Shown here piece after piece: positions 18,075-26,503 of a stretch of DNA of 64,000 nt; positions within the stretch are counted from its first letter, which is position 1; every line of letters begins with the position of its first letter. Position numbers and translations under genes: made by a program. This DNA is from Halomonas sp. KG2 (GTDB lineage: Bacteria; Pseudomonadota; Gammaproteobacteria; Pseudomonadales; Halomonadaceae). The notes beneath the pieces were generated by a model that had not been told where the DNA came from, searched no databases, and was given only the letters and a program-made list of their open reading frames with translations. The stretch covers positions 620,001 to 684,000 of the forward strand of contig CP098528.1 in NCBI GenBank assembly GCA_030440445.1. The letters run 5' to 3'.

Positions 18075-19396
18075 TCCGCACCTTCCTCTCCCTGTGTTGT
18101 TAGTCTTGTTCTTCCTGTTAGAAGCTCCTGCATCATTGCTTGTTTGAGAGCGGCAGTTTTAGCTCGGCGTTGCTCCTGCATTTGCAGTTCGGCATCAATA
18201 TCTGAAAGAGCTCTCGCGATGGCTATCTGTTCTTCTAACTGAGGAAGATGGAACTCCATAGCTGAAAGTGCGGAGCCATTTAGCGAGGGCAATGCTGTTG
18301 TCGAGACCAAATCACCAAGAGCTTTACGGAGTAATGCATAATAGATAAATCGCACATCCACTCTTTCAGTATTTACAATATACCCTGCCATGTTGTTATC
18401 TATGCAGCTAGGCTTGGTTAGTATCTTTTTGCGTTCTAAAAAAACTGCCGCACCAACTTTGGCAAAGACAATCGCTCCAGATGGAAACACGACGGCGCCA
18501 ATCTGCTTGCGCACCGGCTCAGAGATGCAATGATTAGCTGACTCCATAAAAGTACTGTTGCCTTCATTGTTCATATCTGAAACTTTGAAAAAGGGGTATG
18601 CGCCAGAAGAGACTCCTTGGAATCTTGTCGGGAATCCGCTACCTCCTCGAAACCGCCCTATATCACCAGCTCGCACTGTCTCCCACTCCTCCTCAAACCC
18701 CGGTAGGCGGGTTTGGCCGGTGAGGAGTTGTTGCATGATGGCTTGTTTGATATCGCGCTTTTTGGCGATCAGGCGGTCCAGTTCTTCCAGCAGGGCGTCT
18801 ACGTTGCTTAGAGCGGTGGCGATGGCGCGTTGTTCTTCTCTCGGCGGAACCGGAATAGGAATAGTTAGAAACTTGTCACGCGGAAGATGAGCGATACTCG
18901 TTTGGGTTACATAGTTTTTCAATACACCCTTGTCAGCCCAACGACGAAGGATGGCAACCATAAGCTTACTGTTAAATCCTTTAAGTGGCCTAAGCCTGTG
19001 AAGCGCCTTTTGATAGTAGCATTCGCTTAAAGGACTATTCCAAATCGCGGCTCTTCCTACTTCTCCGCCTTCACAAACTAGAATATCGCCCTTTTTGAGA
19101 CGAAATTTTTTAAGATCACCTTGAGACATCGGGACAGTTGCAAGATCGCTAATGTCAATCTGATCCCATTGCACAGCACGGTTGCCAAGATATGGCTTTC
19201 TCACTCCAGTATTTCGCTCCGAGTCAAGCATTTTACCGAGCTGAATGGTGAATTCGTAACCTACTGAGGAGGTCTCCCAATCCTCCGGAATAACCCCAAC
19301 CTCAGTCTGCTTATACCCAACAGGCAACGCAGGCTTGGCTGCCGTGAAGCCATACTTCGGTGATGCTTCTTGCACTTCCATTGCTTCGCTGCTCAT
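18071..19396 (-). CDS. hsdS: Type I restriction-modification specificity subunit S
   Basis: A 441-residue DNA-recognition subunit with the duplicated plan of HsdS: an N-terminal target-recognition domain (about 25-170), a conserved helical spacer (PPREEQRAIATALSNVDALLEELDRLIAKKRDIKQ, about 187-222), a second recognition domain (about 240-375) and a second helical spacer (LPQLEEQIAIARALSDIDAEL). The repeated QAIMQQLLTGQTRL and QAMMQELLTGRTRL ends mark both half-repeats. The ATG at 19396 overlaps the hsdM stop by 4 bp and is preferred over a GTG two codons earlier. Both halves look intact, so a bipartite target is expected. Base composition in the recognition domains looks more AT-rich than in flanking genes. 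Confidence 0.93.
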   Translation of the reverse strand: MSSEAMEVQEASPKYGFTAAKPALPVGYKQTEVGVIPEDWETSSVGYEFTIQLGKMLDSERNTGVRKPYLGNRAVQWDQIDISDLATVPMSQGDLKKFRLKKGDILVCEGGEVGRAAIWNSPLSECYYQKALHRLRPLKGFNSKLMVAILRRWADKGVLKNYVTQTSIAHLPRDKFLTIPIPVPPREEQRAIATALSNVDALLEELDRLIAKKRDIKQAIMQQLLTGQTRLPGFEEEWETVRAGDIGRFRGGSGFPTRFQGVSSGAYPFFKVSDMNNEGNSTFMESANHCISEPVRKQIGAVVFPSGAIVFAKVGAAVFLERKKILTKPSCIDNNMAGYIVNTERVDVRFIYYALLRKALGDLVSTTALPSLNGSALSAMEFHLPQLEEQIAIARALSDIDAELQMQEQRRAKTAALKQAMMQELLTGRTRLTTQGEEGAE

Positions 19397-21860
19397 GCCC
19401 ACTCGACTCCCATCTTTTTCAGATGCTCATCCACCTTGGCTGAAAGCACTTCCACCCGCTGGGTGAGTTGCGGCAGGGGCGTGGCGTAGCGTTCTGATAA
19501 TTGGCGCACGCGGCTGGTGAGAGTTTGGGAGACGCGTTCCAGCTCGCCCTGCACGGTGGCTTCAAGAGCGGTGAGCCATTTGTGGTCGACGACTAGGGTT
19601 TTGATTTCGGCTTCGGTGAGTTCTGGGTATTTGTCATGGGCGAGCTGGTCTAGTTCGGCGTCTTGTTCCTTGATTCGCTTTTTTAGTTCGCTTTGGCGCT
19701 TTTCCAGTTCGCTCCACTGCTTGAGGACAGTGGCCTCATCAGCGTAGTCGGGGTCTTTCTTGATCTCTTTCAGGCGCTTGGTGACTTCGCCCTTGTTGAT
19801 TTTATCCAGCTCGGCAAAAGCGCCGTCTTCGCCGCCGTGCTCTTCTTCCAGCTCGGTAATCTGGCTGGCGAGGGTGTCCAGCTCGGTTTGCAACGCATCG
19901 AGCTCGGCCTGTTGGTCGGCGAAGTAGTGCGCGACGATGTAAGGCTTGGGCAGTAGATCGCACGTCCAGCCTTTATCTTTGAGCTGGCTTTTTTCTTGCC
20001 GCTGGTGATCTCTTCCTTGATGCGTCGTGTTTTGGCCACCCAGCCGTCGGCGGCGATTTCGTAGGCATCGTCTTGCAGTGTCTCGTACCAATAGTCCATC
20101 AGATGCTGGTAAATATCGTAAGGATCCAACAACGGCGCGTGGCGGAAACTGTCGAGCAGATCTTCGCCCACTTCGGTGATAAGCGCCTTGGGTTGGCCGT
20201 CTACGCCGAAAGCTCTCAGGCGCGGCGTATTACGCTCACGCCAGCCGTTGAATAGGCCGATTACCTCTTGGCGAAAGGCGGCGAACTCTTGGTGGTCCAG
20301 AATGGCGGGTTTGATGGCCTTAGCATCTATTGCCGGGTCGGCGTAGCCTGGACGGCGGTTGGGCCGAAATAGGGTTTGGCGCAACTGCGGAAATACCTGC
20401 CAGTAGGCAGCCAAACCTTGCACCGGTGGAATGGCGTGCGGGTCGCCGTCGATATCCCGTAAAGGAATGCCGCCGTTTAGGTGGGAGTGAATGTCATGCT
20501 GATCTTCTGGCTCGCTGGTATCAATGTAGCGCGGAAGATTGAGGTTGAAATCGTTTTTGAGGTCGGCGATTTCATCAAAGGGGACCATGCGGGCATAGCG
20601 CGACACATCTACCTGCTTTTTGAAAGAGTCCACCATGCGGTGGATGTCCTGCTCGCGTAGGCGGTTTTTATTGCCGTCTTTGATAAAGCCTTTTGAGGCA
20701 TCAATCATAAAGATGCCTTTCCTTCCCTGGGCATTGTCCTTGTCCAGCACCAGGATGCAGGCGGGGATGCCGGTGCCGTAGAAGAGGTTGGCGGGCAAGC
20801 CGATGATGCCTTTGAGAATGCCGGAGCGCACCAGTTGCTTGCGGATGACGGCCTCGGCGTTGCCCCGGAAGAGTACACCGTGGGGCAAAATCACCGCGCC
20901 CTTACCGGTGCTGTTCATGGAGCGGATGATGTGCAGCAAGTAGGCGTAGTCGCCTTGCTTGGCAGGCGGTACGCCCCAGTTGAAGCGCTGAAACTCGTCG
21001 TCATCCGGCGTTAAGCCGGTACTCCAAGCCTTGTCGGAAAAGGGCGGATTGGCCACGACATAATCGTAGGTGCGCAGGTCTTGTCCGGTGTCACTCTTGA
21101 ATTTTGGGTTAGCTAACGTATCGCCCTGCAGAATGTTGGCGCTGGGAAAGTTATGCAGGATCATGTTCATGCGGGCGAGACCGGCGGTGGTCACATCCTT
21201 TTCCTGCCCTTCCAGGGTAATGTATTTGCCCGCTTCTGCAGCGACCTTGAGCAATAGCGAGCCCGACCCGCATGTTGGATCATAAGCGGTGGTGGCAGCC
21301 ACGGCGGTTTTCGGGGAAATGCCGATCACCTGGGAGATGACCCGGCTCACTTCCGAGGGGGTGTAGAACTGGCCCTTGCTCTTACCGCTTTCACTGGCAA
21401 AGTGGCGCATCAGGTATTCGTAGGCATCGCCAAGAATATCATCGTGTTCGGCGCGGTTTTTGGCAAAATCCAATTCTGGTTTCTGGAAAATGCCAATCAG
21501 GTTGGTGAGGCGATCGATCATCGCCTGGCCTTCGCCCAGCTTGTTAGGGTCGTTGAAATCCGGGAAGTCGCTGCGCGCCAGCCGGGAGTTGTTCTCGATC
21601 AAAGGCTGAATGATCTGGGTGTTGATCTTGTCGCCAATGTCGCTCTTGCCCTTGAGTTGAATCATATCCTTGAAGCTGGCGCCCTTGGGGATGACTACCG
21701 GCGGGGCAAAGTCGTCCGAATCGGCGTACTTATCCGAAATGTACTTGATAAACAGCATAAACAGGACGTAGTCCTTGTACTGGGACGCGTCCATTCCCCC
21801 GCGCAGCTCATCGCAGGAGGCCCAGAGGGAGGAGTAAAGTTCGGATTTCTTGATGGCCAT
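19393..21860 (-). pseudogene. hsdM: Type I DNA methyltransferase subunit M, split by a frameshift
   Basis: The N-terminal frame encodes a full N6-adenine methyltransferase core: DPTCGSGSLL (SAM binding, about 194-203) and the catalytic NPPF (about 271-274). After EEITSGKKK the frame changes at a run of six A on the minus strand (plus-strand T 19989-19994). The next frame continues the family sequence from KSQLKDKGWTCD through a coiled-coil region to the stop at 19393. Without correction the product runs into unrelated sequence and stops at 19770. One added A, or a -1 shift, would restore an 822-residue protein. Either it is a true mutation, a sequencing error in the homopolymer, or slippage on the A-run. 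The ATG at 21860 (MAIKKSELY) is preferred over a TTG at 21911. Confidence 0.85.
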
Positions 21861-21923
21861 ATGGGTTACTTGCTCAACCTGATTTTGATTTTGATCGTAC
21901 TTTTTTACCAACTATCTCAGCCA

Positions 21924-22355
21924 TTACCGCAACTTGTGCGGCACCACTTCATGGCCCATTTCTTTATAGCGCTGCCAGCAGGCGCGTTTGGCGACCAGTA
22001 CCTGCTGGTGCTGGTTGATAATTTCGGCAATGCGGGCGTAGCGTTCCACGCCGTCGGGAATGTCAGGGTGCAAGTTCAGTAGTGCGGTTTCTTGCGTTGG
22101 CACCGGAAGTTGCTGCCAGCCAAGCGTTATCGGCACGCTGGCGGCCATGTCGCTGTCTTCCAACGCGTGGGGTAGGTAGGCATCTTCACGGAACTGCCAA
22201 AGGGCCTCGTCGGCCTGTTCGGCCAGGGCTTTATCTTCGCAGTGCAGGTGCAACCGATAGCCTTTGCGGTGGATGGTTTCTGCTAGCTTGCAAGCAAACT
22301 GGAGGCGCGCTTCCAGGGTCGTGTCAGGAAGAATATAAAAATCGATACGTGCCAT
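21924..22355 (-). CDS. holC: DNA polymerase III chi subunit
   Basis: A 143-residue clamp-loader accessory protein that links DNA polymerase III to single-strand binding protein. The start MARIDFYIL at 22355 and motifs such as ACKLAETIHRKGYRLHLHCED, LWQFREDAYLPH and RYKEMGHEV are typical. A start eight codons upstream is possible but does not match the family. It follows ilvE after a terminator-like hairpin and is followed by hsdM after about 60 bp. Its usual neighbour valS lies far away here. Confidence 0.93.
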   Translation of the reverse strand: MARIDFYILPDTTLEARLQFACKLAETIHRKGYRLHLHCEDKALAEQADEALWQFREDAYLPHALEDSDMAASVPITLGWQQLPVPTQETALLNLHPDIPDGVERYARIAEIINQHQQVLVAKRACWQRYKEMGHEVVPHKLR

Positions 22356-22383
22356 CAAAGGCTCCAGCGGTGTTAACACGCTT

Positions 22384-22417
22384 AAAAGCTTCGCCTCCGT
22401 TGTGCGGCGACGAAGCT
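22384..22417 (-). terminator. Probable terminator after ilvE
   Basis: On the minus strand the arms AGCTTCG(T)CGCC and GGCGAAGCT form a hairpin with one bulged base, followed by a short TTT tract. It lies between the ilvE stop (22451) and the holC start (22355). The T-tract is short, so termination may be partial. Confidence 0.6.
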
Positions 22418-22450
22418 CTGGGTCATACCAGCCGATTTAATCCGACTGTT

Positions 22451-23572
22451 TTATACCAACCGGGTGAGCCAGCCGTGTTTGTCTTCGCTGTGGCCATACT
22501 GTATGTCGAGCAGTTTTTTGCGCAGGCGCATGGCAATGTCGTTGCTGCCATCGCCCTGTAAGCGAATACGTTCGTTTTCGGTGACCAATTCGCCAATCGG
22601 GGTAATGACCGCGGCTGTGCCGCAGGCGAACACTTCGGTAATCTCGCCAGATGCTGCACCTTCGCGCCATTCGTCAATGCTGATGGCGCGCTCTTCCGGT
22701 GTTAAACCAGCCTCTTTTGCCAGAGTAAGCACAGAGTTGCGGGTAACGCCTTCCAAAATGGTATCGGTTAGTCGAGGAGTTACCAGACGCCCATCCTTAT
22801 AGACGAAGAACAGGTTCATACCGCCCAGCTCTTCGAGCCACTTGTTTTCGGCAGCATCCAAAAACGCGACCTGGCCGCAACCGTTGGCCGTGGCTTCTTG
22901 TTGCGCTGCCAACGATGCCGCGTAGTTACCGCCACACTTGGCAAAGCCGGTACCGCCAGGAGCTGCGCGCTTGTAGTGGGAAGAGAGCCAAATGGAAACT
23001 GGCTTAAGGCCACCTTTGAAGTAGGCCGCGGCAGGGGAGGCAATCACGTAGTAATCTACTTCGTGAGCCGCACGTACGCCTAAGAAAGCTTCCGAAGCAA
23101 TCATAAACGGACGCAGATAGAGGCTGCACTCGTCGGTATCGCTGGAAGGTGTGGGAACCCAGGCATGGTCTTGGGCCAGCAGCGCTTTCAGCGAACCGAT
23201 GAAATCTTCATCGGAAAGCTCCGGAAGTGCCAAACGCCGAGCGCTACGGCGGAAACGCTCGGCGTTTTTCTCTGGGCGGAACGTCCAGATGGAGCCATCA
23301 GCATGACGGTAAGCTTTAACTCCTTCGAAAATTTCCTGACCGTAGTGCAACACCGAGGCCGCTGGGTCGAGGGTTAATGGACCATAAGGGCGTACTTGGT
23401 GGCCGTGCCAGTCGGCGTCGACTGTCCAGCGGACATGGGCCATGTGGTCAGTGAAATACTTACCAAAACCTGGGTTTTGCAGAATGCTGTTACGAATCTC
23501 ATCGGCCATCGGTTGGTTGGACGGCAGTATTTCAAAATGTGATTCAAGTTGGGTGTCTGAAGCTGTGGGCAC
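22451..23572 (-). CDS. ilvE: Branched-chain amino acid aminotransferase
   Basis: A 373-residue fold-type IV PLP enzyme that transfers the amino group between glutamate and the 2-oxo acids of leucine, isoleucine and valine. The PLP lysine is Lys212 in GFAKCGGNYAAS. LHYGQEIFEGVKAYR (about 75-89) and EVFACGTAAVITPIG near the C-terminus are the other signatures. The N-terminal extension and length match the BCAT2-like long class, not the 309-residue E. coli IlvE. It stands between pepA and holC on the same strand. A long perfect hairpin lies about 60 bp before the start. Confidence 0.95.
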   Translation of the reverse strand: MPTASDTQLESHFEILPSNQPMADEIRNSILQNPGFGKYFTDHMAHVRWTVDADWHGHQVRPYGPLTLDPAASVLHYGQEIFEGVKAYRHADGSIWTFRPEKNAERFRRSARRLALPELSDEDFIGSLKALLAQDHAWVPTPSSDTDECSLYLRPFMIASEAFLGVRAAHEVDYYVIASPAAAYFKGGLKPVSIWLSSHYKRAAPGGTGFAKCGGNYAASLAAQQEATANGCGQVAFLDAAENKWLEELGGMNLFFVYKDGRLVTPRLTDTILEGVTRNSVLTLAKEAGLTPEERAISIDEWREGAASGEITEVFACGTAAVITPIGELVTENERIRLQGDGSNDIAMRLRKKLLDIQYGHSEDKHGWLTRLV

Positions 23573-23631
23573 GGCGTATTCTCTCCGCTATAGCCTGGCC
23601 CCGAAGGGCAAGAGTTAGTGTTTATATGGTG

Positions 23632-23663
23632 TAGCGTGCGTCCTGAAAACAGCACGCACGCTA
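23632..23663. repeat. Perfect 10-bp inverted repeat upstream of ilvE
   Basis: TAGCGTGCGT (23632-23641) pairs exactly with ACGCACGCTA (23654-23663) across a 12-nt loop. No T-run follows on either strand, so it is not an ordinary terminator. It lies 60-90 bp before the ilvE start. It could be the hairpin ending pepA transcripts, an RNA stability element, or a repressor operator. Confidence 0.6.
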
Positions 23664-23724
23664 ATGCCCTTAGATGTAACGTTTACGTCAACGAATGGCA
23701 ACCGTTGATCGCCTGATTGTGGTG

Positions 23725-25245
23725 TTAACCGTCGCTATTTTCTACTTGTGCATCGGCCTCACGATCAAGCAAGTACTGGGTTAGTAGCCCAACCGGGCGG
23801 CCGGTAGCGCCTTTTTGCTTGCCGGAGTGCCAGGCGGTGCCAGCGATATCCAGATGTGCCCAGGGGAAGTGATCGGCAAAGCGCGACAGGAAACACGCTG
23901 CCGTAATGGTGCCTGCCGGGCGGCCACCAATATTGGCCAAGTCGGCGAAGTTGGAATCTAGCTGTTCCTGATATTCATCCCATAGCGGCAGATGCCAAGC
24001 ACGATCCCAAGCCGCTTCGCCAGCGTCCAACAGGTCAAGTGCCAGATCGTCATCGTTGGAAAGCAGCCCCGTTGCGTGATGGCCTAGGCCGATAATGACC
24101 GCGCCAGTGAGGGTGGCAATATCAACCACGCTGGCCGGGGTAAAGCGCTCTGCGTAGGTAAGCGCATCGCACAGCACCAAGCGGCCTTCGGCATCGGTGT
24201 TGAGCACTTCAACCGTCAATCCTTTCAGGGTTGTGATAATGTCGCCGGGTTTGGTGGCCGCACCGTCAGGCATGTTTTCAGCAGCGGCAACAATAAACAC
24301 CACATTTAGCTTGGGTTTTATGGCGAGCACTGCTTTTACGGTGCCGAATACGCTCGCCGCACCGCCCATGTCGAACTTCATTTCATCCATGCCTTCGCCG
24401 GGCTTCAACGAAATACCACCGGTATCGAAGGTAATGCCTTTGCCCACGAGCACATGGGGCGCTTCTCCAGGGTTTTCCGCACCCTGGTATTTCATCACGA
24501 TCAGGCGTGTCGGCTCTTGACTACCGCGCCCAACAGACAGCAGTGAACCAGCGCCCAGCGCTTCCAGCGCCTCTTCATCTAAGATGTCAACCTCAAGGGC
24601 GCCTTGGGAATCACGGCCTAACTGCTCGGCTTGCTCGGCAAGATAACGAGGTGTGCAGACATTACCCGGCAAGTTACCTAAGGTGCGGGTGACGTTGATA
24701 CCTTGGCCAATGGCGGTGCCCAGTGAAGCCCCTTGTTTGGCCATCGGTGCTTCGTCGGCATCGCTGACAATCAGGTTCAGCTTGGTCAGGCTGGGAGCTT
24801 TTGCGGGTGATGATTTGAACTGGTCAAAGCGATAAACAGCGCGCTCCGCCGCTTCGAGTGTTTTACGAGCTTTCCAAGCAGTGTCGCGATCCTCTAGAGG
24901 AACGTCTGTAAACGTAGCGCTAGCTTCATCAATTGGCAGTTTGGTTAACGCTGCCATGGCGGCGTCTAAGGCTTTGATAAACGCTGCTTCCTGGCATTTG
25001 GCACGTTCGCCCAGGCCAACAAGCAATAAACGTTCGGCGCCCAGGCCAGGCGCAAAGGGGACAAGCTGCACATTGCCCAGCGAGGCATCAAAGTCGCCAC
25101 GGTCAAGCAACTGGCCAATTAGCCGCTCGCTCGCATCGTCTAATTTGGCAACGGCGGGCAATAGGTTGCTACCTTTAAAGACAGGCAAAACGAGGCAAGC
25201 CGTTTCGGCTTTGGCTGGGTTCGCGGTCTGAACGGAAAATTCCAT
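23725..25245 (-). CDS. pepA: Leucyl aminopeptidase (cytosol aminopeptidase, M17)
   Basis: A 506-residue di-metal exopeptidase that removes N-terminal residues in the cytosol. The M17 signature NTDAEGRL stands at about residues 345-352, and LVGKGITFDTGGISLKP gives the metal and active-site lysine region. It is divergent from lptF, as in most gammaproteobacteria, across a 163-bp promoter region that contains a triple 14-bp repeat. In E. coli PepA also binds DNA, for example at cer sites; the sequence here does not show whether that is kept. Confidence 0.96.
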   Translation of the reverse strand: MEFSVQTANPAKAETACLVLPVFKGSNLLPAVAKLDDASERLIGQLLDRGDFDASLGNVQLVPFAPGLGAERLLLVGLGERAKCQEAAFIKALDAAMAALTKLPIDEASATFTDVPLEDRDTAWKARKTLEAAERAVYRFDQFKSSPAKAPSLTKLNLIVSDADEAPMAKQGASLGTAIGQGINVTRTLGNLPGNVCTPRYLAEQAEQLGRDSQGALEVDILDEEALEALGAGSLLSVGRGSQEPTRLIVMKYQGAENPGEAPHVLVGKGITFDTGGISLKPGEGMDEMKFDMGGAASVFGTVKAVLAIKPKLNVVFIVAAAENMPDGAATKPGDIITTLKGLTVEVLNTDAEGRLVLCDALTYAERFTPASVVDIATLTGAVIIGLGHHATGLLSNDDDLALDLLDAGEAAWDRAWHLPLWDEYQEQLDSNFADLANIGGRPAGTITAACFLSRFADHFPWAHLDIAGTAWHSGKQKGATGRPVGLLTQYLLDREADAQVENSDG

Positions 25246-25299
25246 GACGTCTCCAACAAGACAAGCATCGAGTGTTTCGGGATAATGCCCCGTTACTTG

Positions 25300-25341
25300 G
25301 GTTTTTGATAATCGGTTTTTAATAACAGGTTTTTGATAGCA
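25300..25341. repeat. Three tandem 14-bp repeats in the pepA-lptF promoter region
   Basis: Units begin at 25300, 25314 and 25328, each with the core GGTTTTTRATA. They are spaced exactly 14 bp and lie in the divergent intergenic region, 68-109 bp from the lptF start and about 55-96 bp from the pepA start. They may be protein-binding repeats or a slippage product. Confidence 0.7.
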
Positions 25342-25408
25342 GTTAGATTAGTGTACCCAAGCCATGGGCGCATTGCATTGCAACCTGCGCTACTAGCCGG
25401 AGAGTGCG

Positions 25409-26488
25409 TTGATTTTATTTCGGTACTTAACTCGCGAAGTATTACTGACGATGTCAGCGGTGGCTGGGATTTTGCTACTGGTCATCATGGGTAGCCGTTT
25501 TATTCGCTATTTCTCTGATGCGGCAGAGGGTGACATTCCAGTCACTATCTTAGGCAGCCTGATGGTTTTTCACCTGCCAGGATTCATGGAACTGATTCTA
25601 CCGCTATCTTTTTTCCTGGGAATATTGCTGGCCTATGGTCAGCTTTATATGAACAGTGAAATTACCGTGATGGTGGCTTGTGGTATGAGCCCTATGCGGC
25701 TGTTGCGAGTAACGCTGCTGCCTGCTTCGGTCGTGGCGATGCTGGTGGGGCTGTGTAGTTTGTGGCTAACACCGGCGGGCGCGTTACAAACTGAGGCCAC
25801 GCTTGAAGAGCAGCGCAGTCGATTGGATGTGTCAGTACTGGCACCCGGGCGTTTCCAGGATTTTGGTGGAGGACGTACCGCTTACATCAGCGATTTCAGC
25901 AGCGATGGCACTGAAATGCAGGAAGTGCTGGTTCATGAGCAGCCCGTGGCTGGGGCGGAAAAGACTCATAGCTACGTGACCCGGGCTGGTTCTGGTTATC
26001 AAGAAACCAGTATGGAAACCGGCAGCCGTTTTCTCGTGCTGGAGGATGGCGAGCGCTATGGCGTAACGCCAGGTAAACAGGCTGCCGAGCGGTTAACGTT
26101 TGAGCGCTACACATTGCGCCTGGGCTTGAGTCGAAATCGACAAGAGCTGGATGCCTTAGAGTACGCGACCACGACTGAACTATGGAACGACCCCAGTCCT
26201 CGTGCCCAAGCGCAATTTCAGTGGCGAGCGGGGTTGCCGTTAATGGTGTTTGTTTTGGCATTACTAGCTCAGCCGCTTTCCAGAGTAAACCCACGTCAGG
26301 GACGGTTTGCCAAACTACTGCCTGCCGTTTTTCTTTACGTCGCTTATTTAAGCCTGCTATTGGCCGCGGTGGATGCGGTCGGTAAGGGCGCGCTGGAAGT
26401 TGCGCTGGGGGTTTGGCCGGTACACGGGCTGTTTTTGGCGCTTGGCTGCCTGCTGCTATGGCACTCGCAACGTAAAGGAATGCGCTAA
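25409..26488 (+). CDS. lptF: LPS export ABC transporter permease LptF
   Basis: A 359-residue inner-membrane subunit of LptB2FG, which extracts lipopolysaccharide from the inner membrane. Membrane helices lie at about 12-35, 50-75, 95-120, then a periplasmic beta-jellyroll (about 125-260), then three more helices. The N-terminus MILFRYLTREVLLTM is typical of LptF. The start is TTG at 25409, supported by GGAGAG at 25399-25404; an in-frame ATG would cut off the conserved first helix. It precedes lptG by 15 bp. Confidence 0.94.
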   Translation: MILFRYLTREVLLTMSAVAGILLLVIMGSRFIRYFSDAAEGDIPVTILGSLMVFHLPGFMELILPLSFFLGILLAYGQLYMNSEITVMVACGMSPMRLLRVTLLPASVVAMLVGLCSLWLTPAGALQTEATLEEQRSRLDVSVLAPGRFQDFGGGRTAYISDFSSDGTEMQEVLVHEQPVAGAEKTHSYVTRAGSGYQETSMETGSRFLVLEDGERYGVTPGKQAAERLTFERYTLRLGLSRNRQELDALEYATTTELWNDPSPRAQAQFQWRAGLPLMVFVLALLAQPLSRVNPRQGRFAKLLPAVFLYVAYLSLLLAAVDAVGKGALEVALGVWPVHGLFLALGCLLLWHSQRKGMR

Positions 26489-26503
26489 TGAAGGGGCTAA
26501 TTC

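Noticed and set aside
19770..19988. C-terminal tail of the unshifted hsdM frame as a genuine protein end
   Set aside because: The tail is Ser/Pro-rich and unlike HsdM, whereas the overlapping frame continues the family sequence, so it is a frameshift artefact.
21882..21896. GATTTT direct repeats before hsdM as an attachment site
   Set aside because: No matching copy was seen at the other end of the block near 12060-12135, and the repeat is too short.
21402..22082. 226-codon open frame opposite hsdM and holC
   Set aside because: Spans two real genes on the other strand and resembles nothing; a shadow frame.
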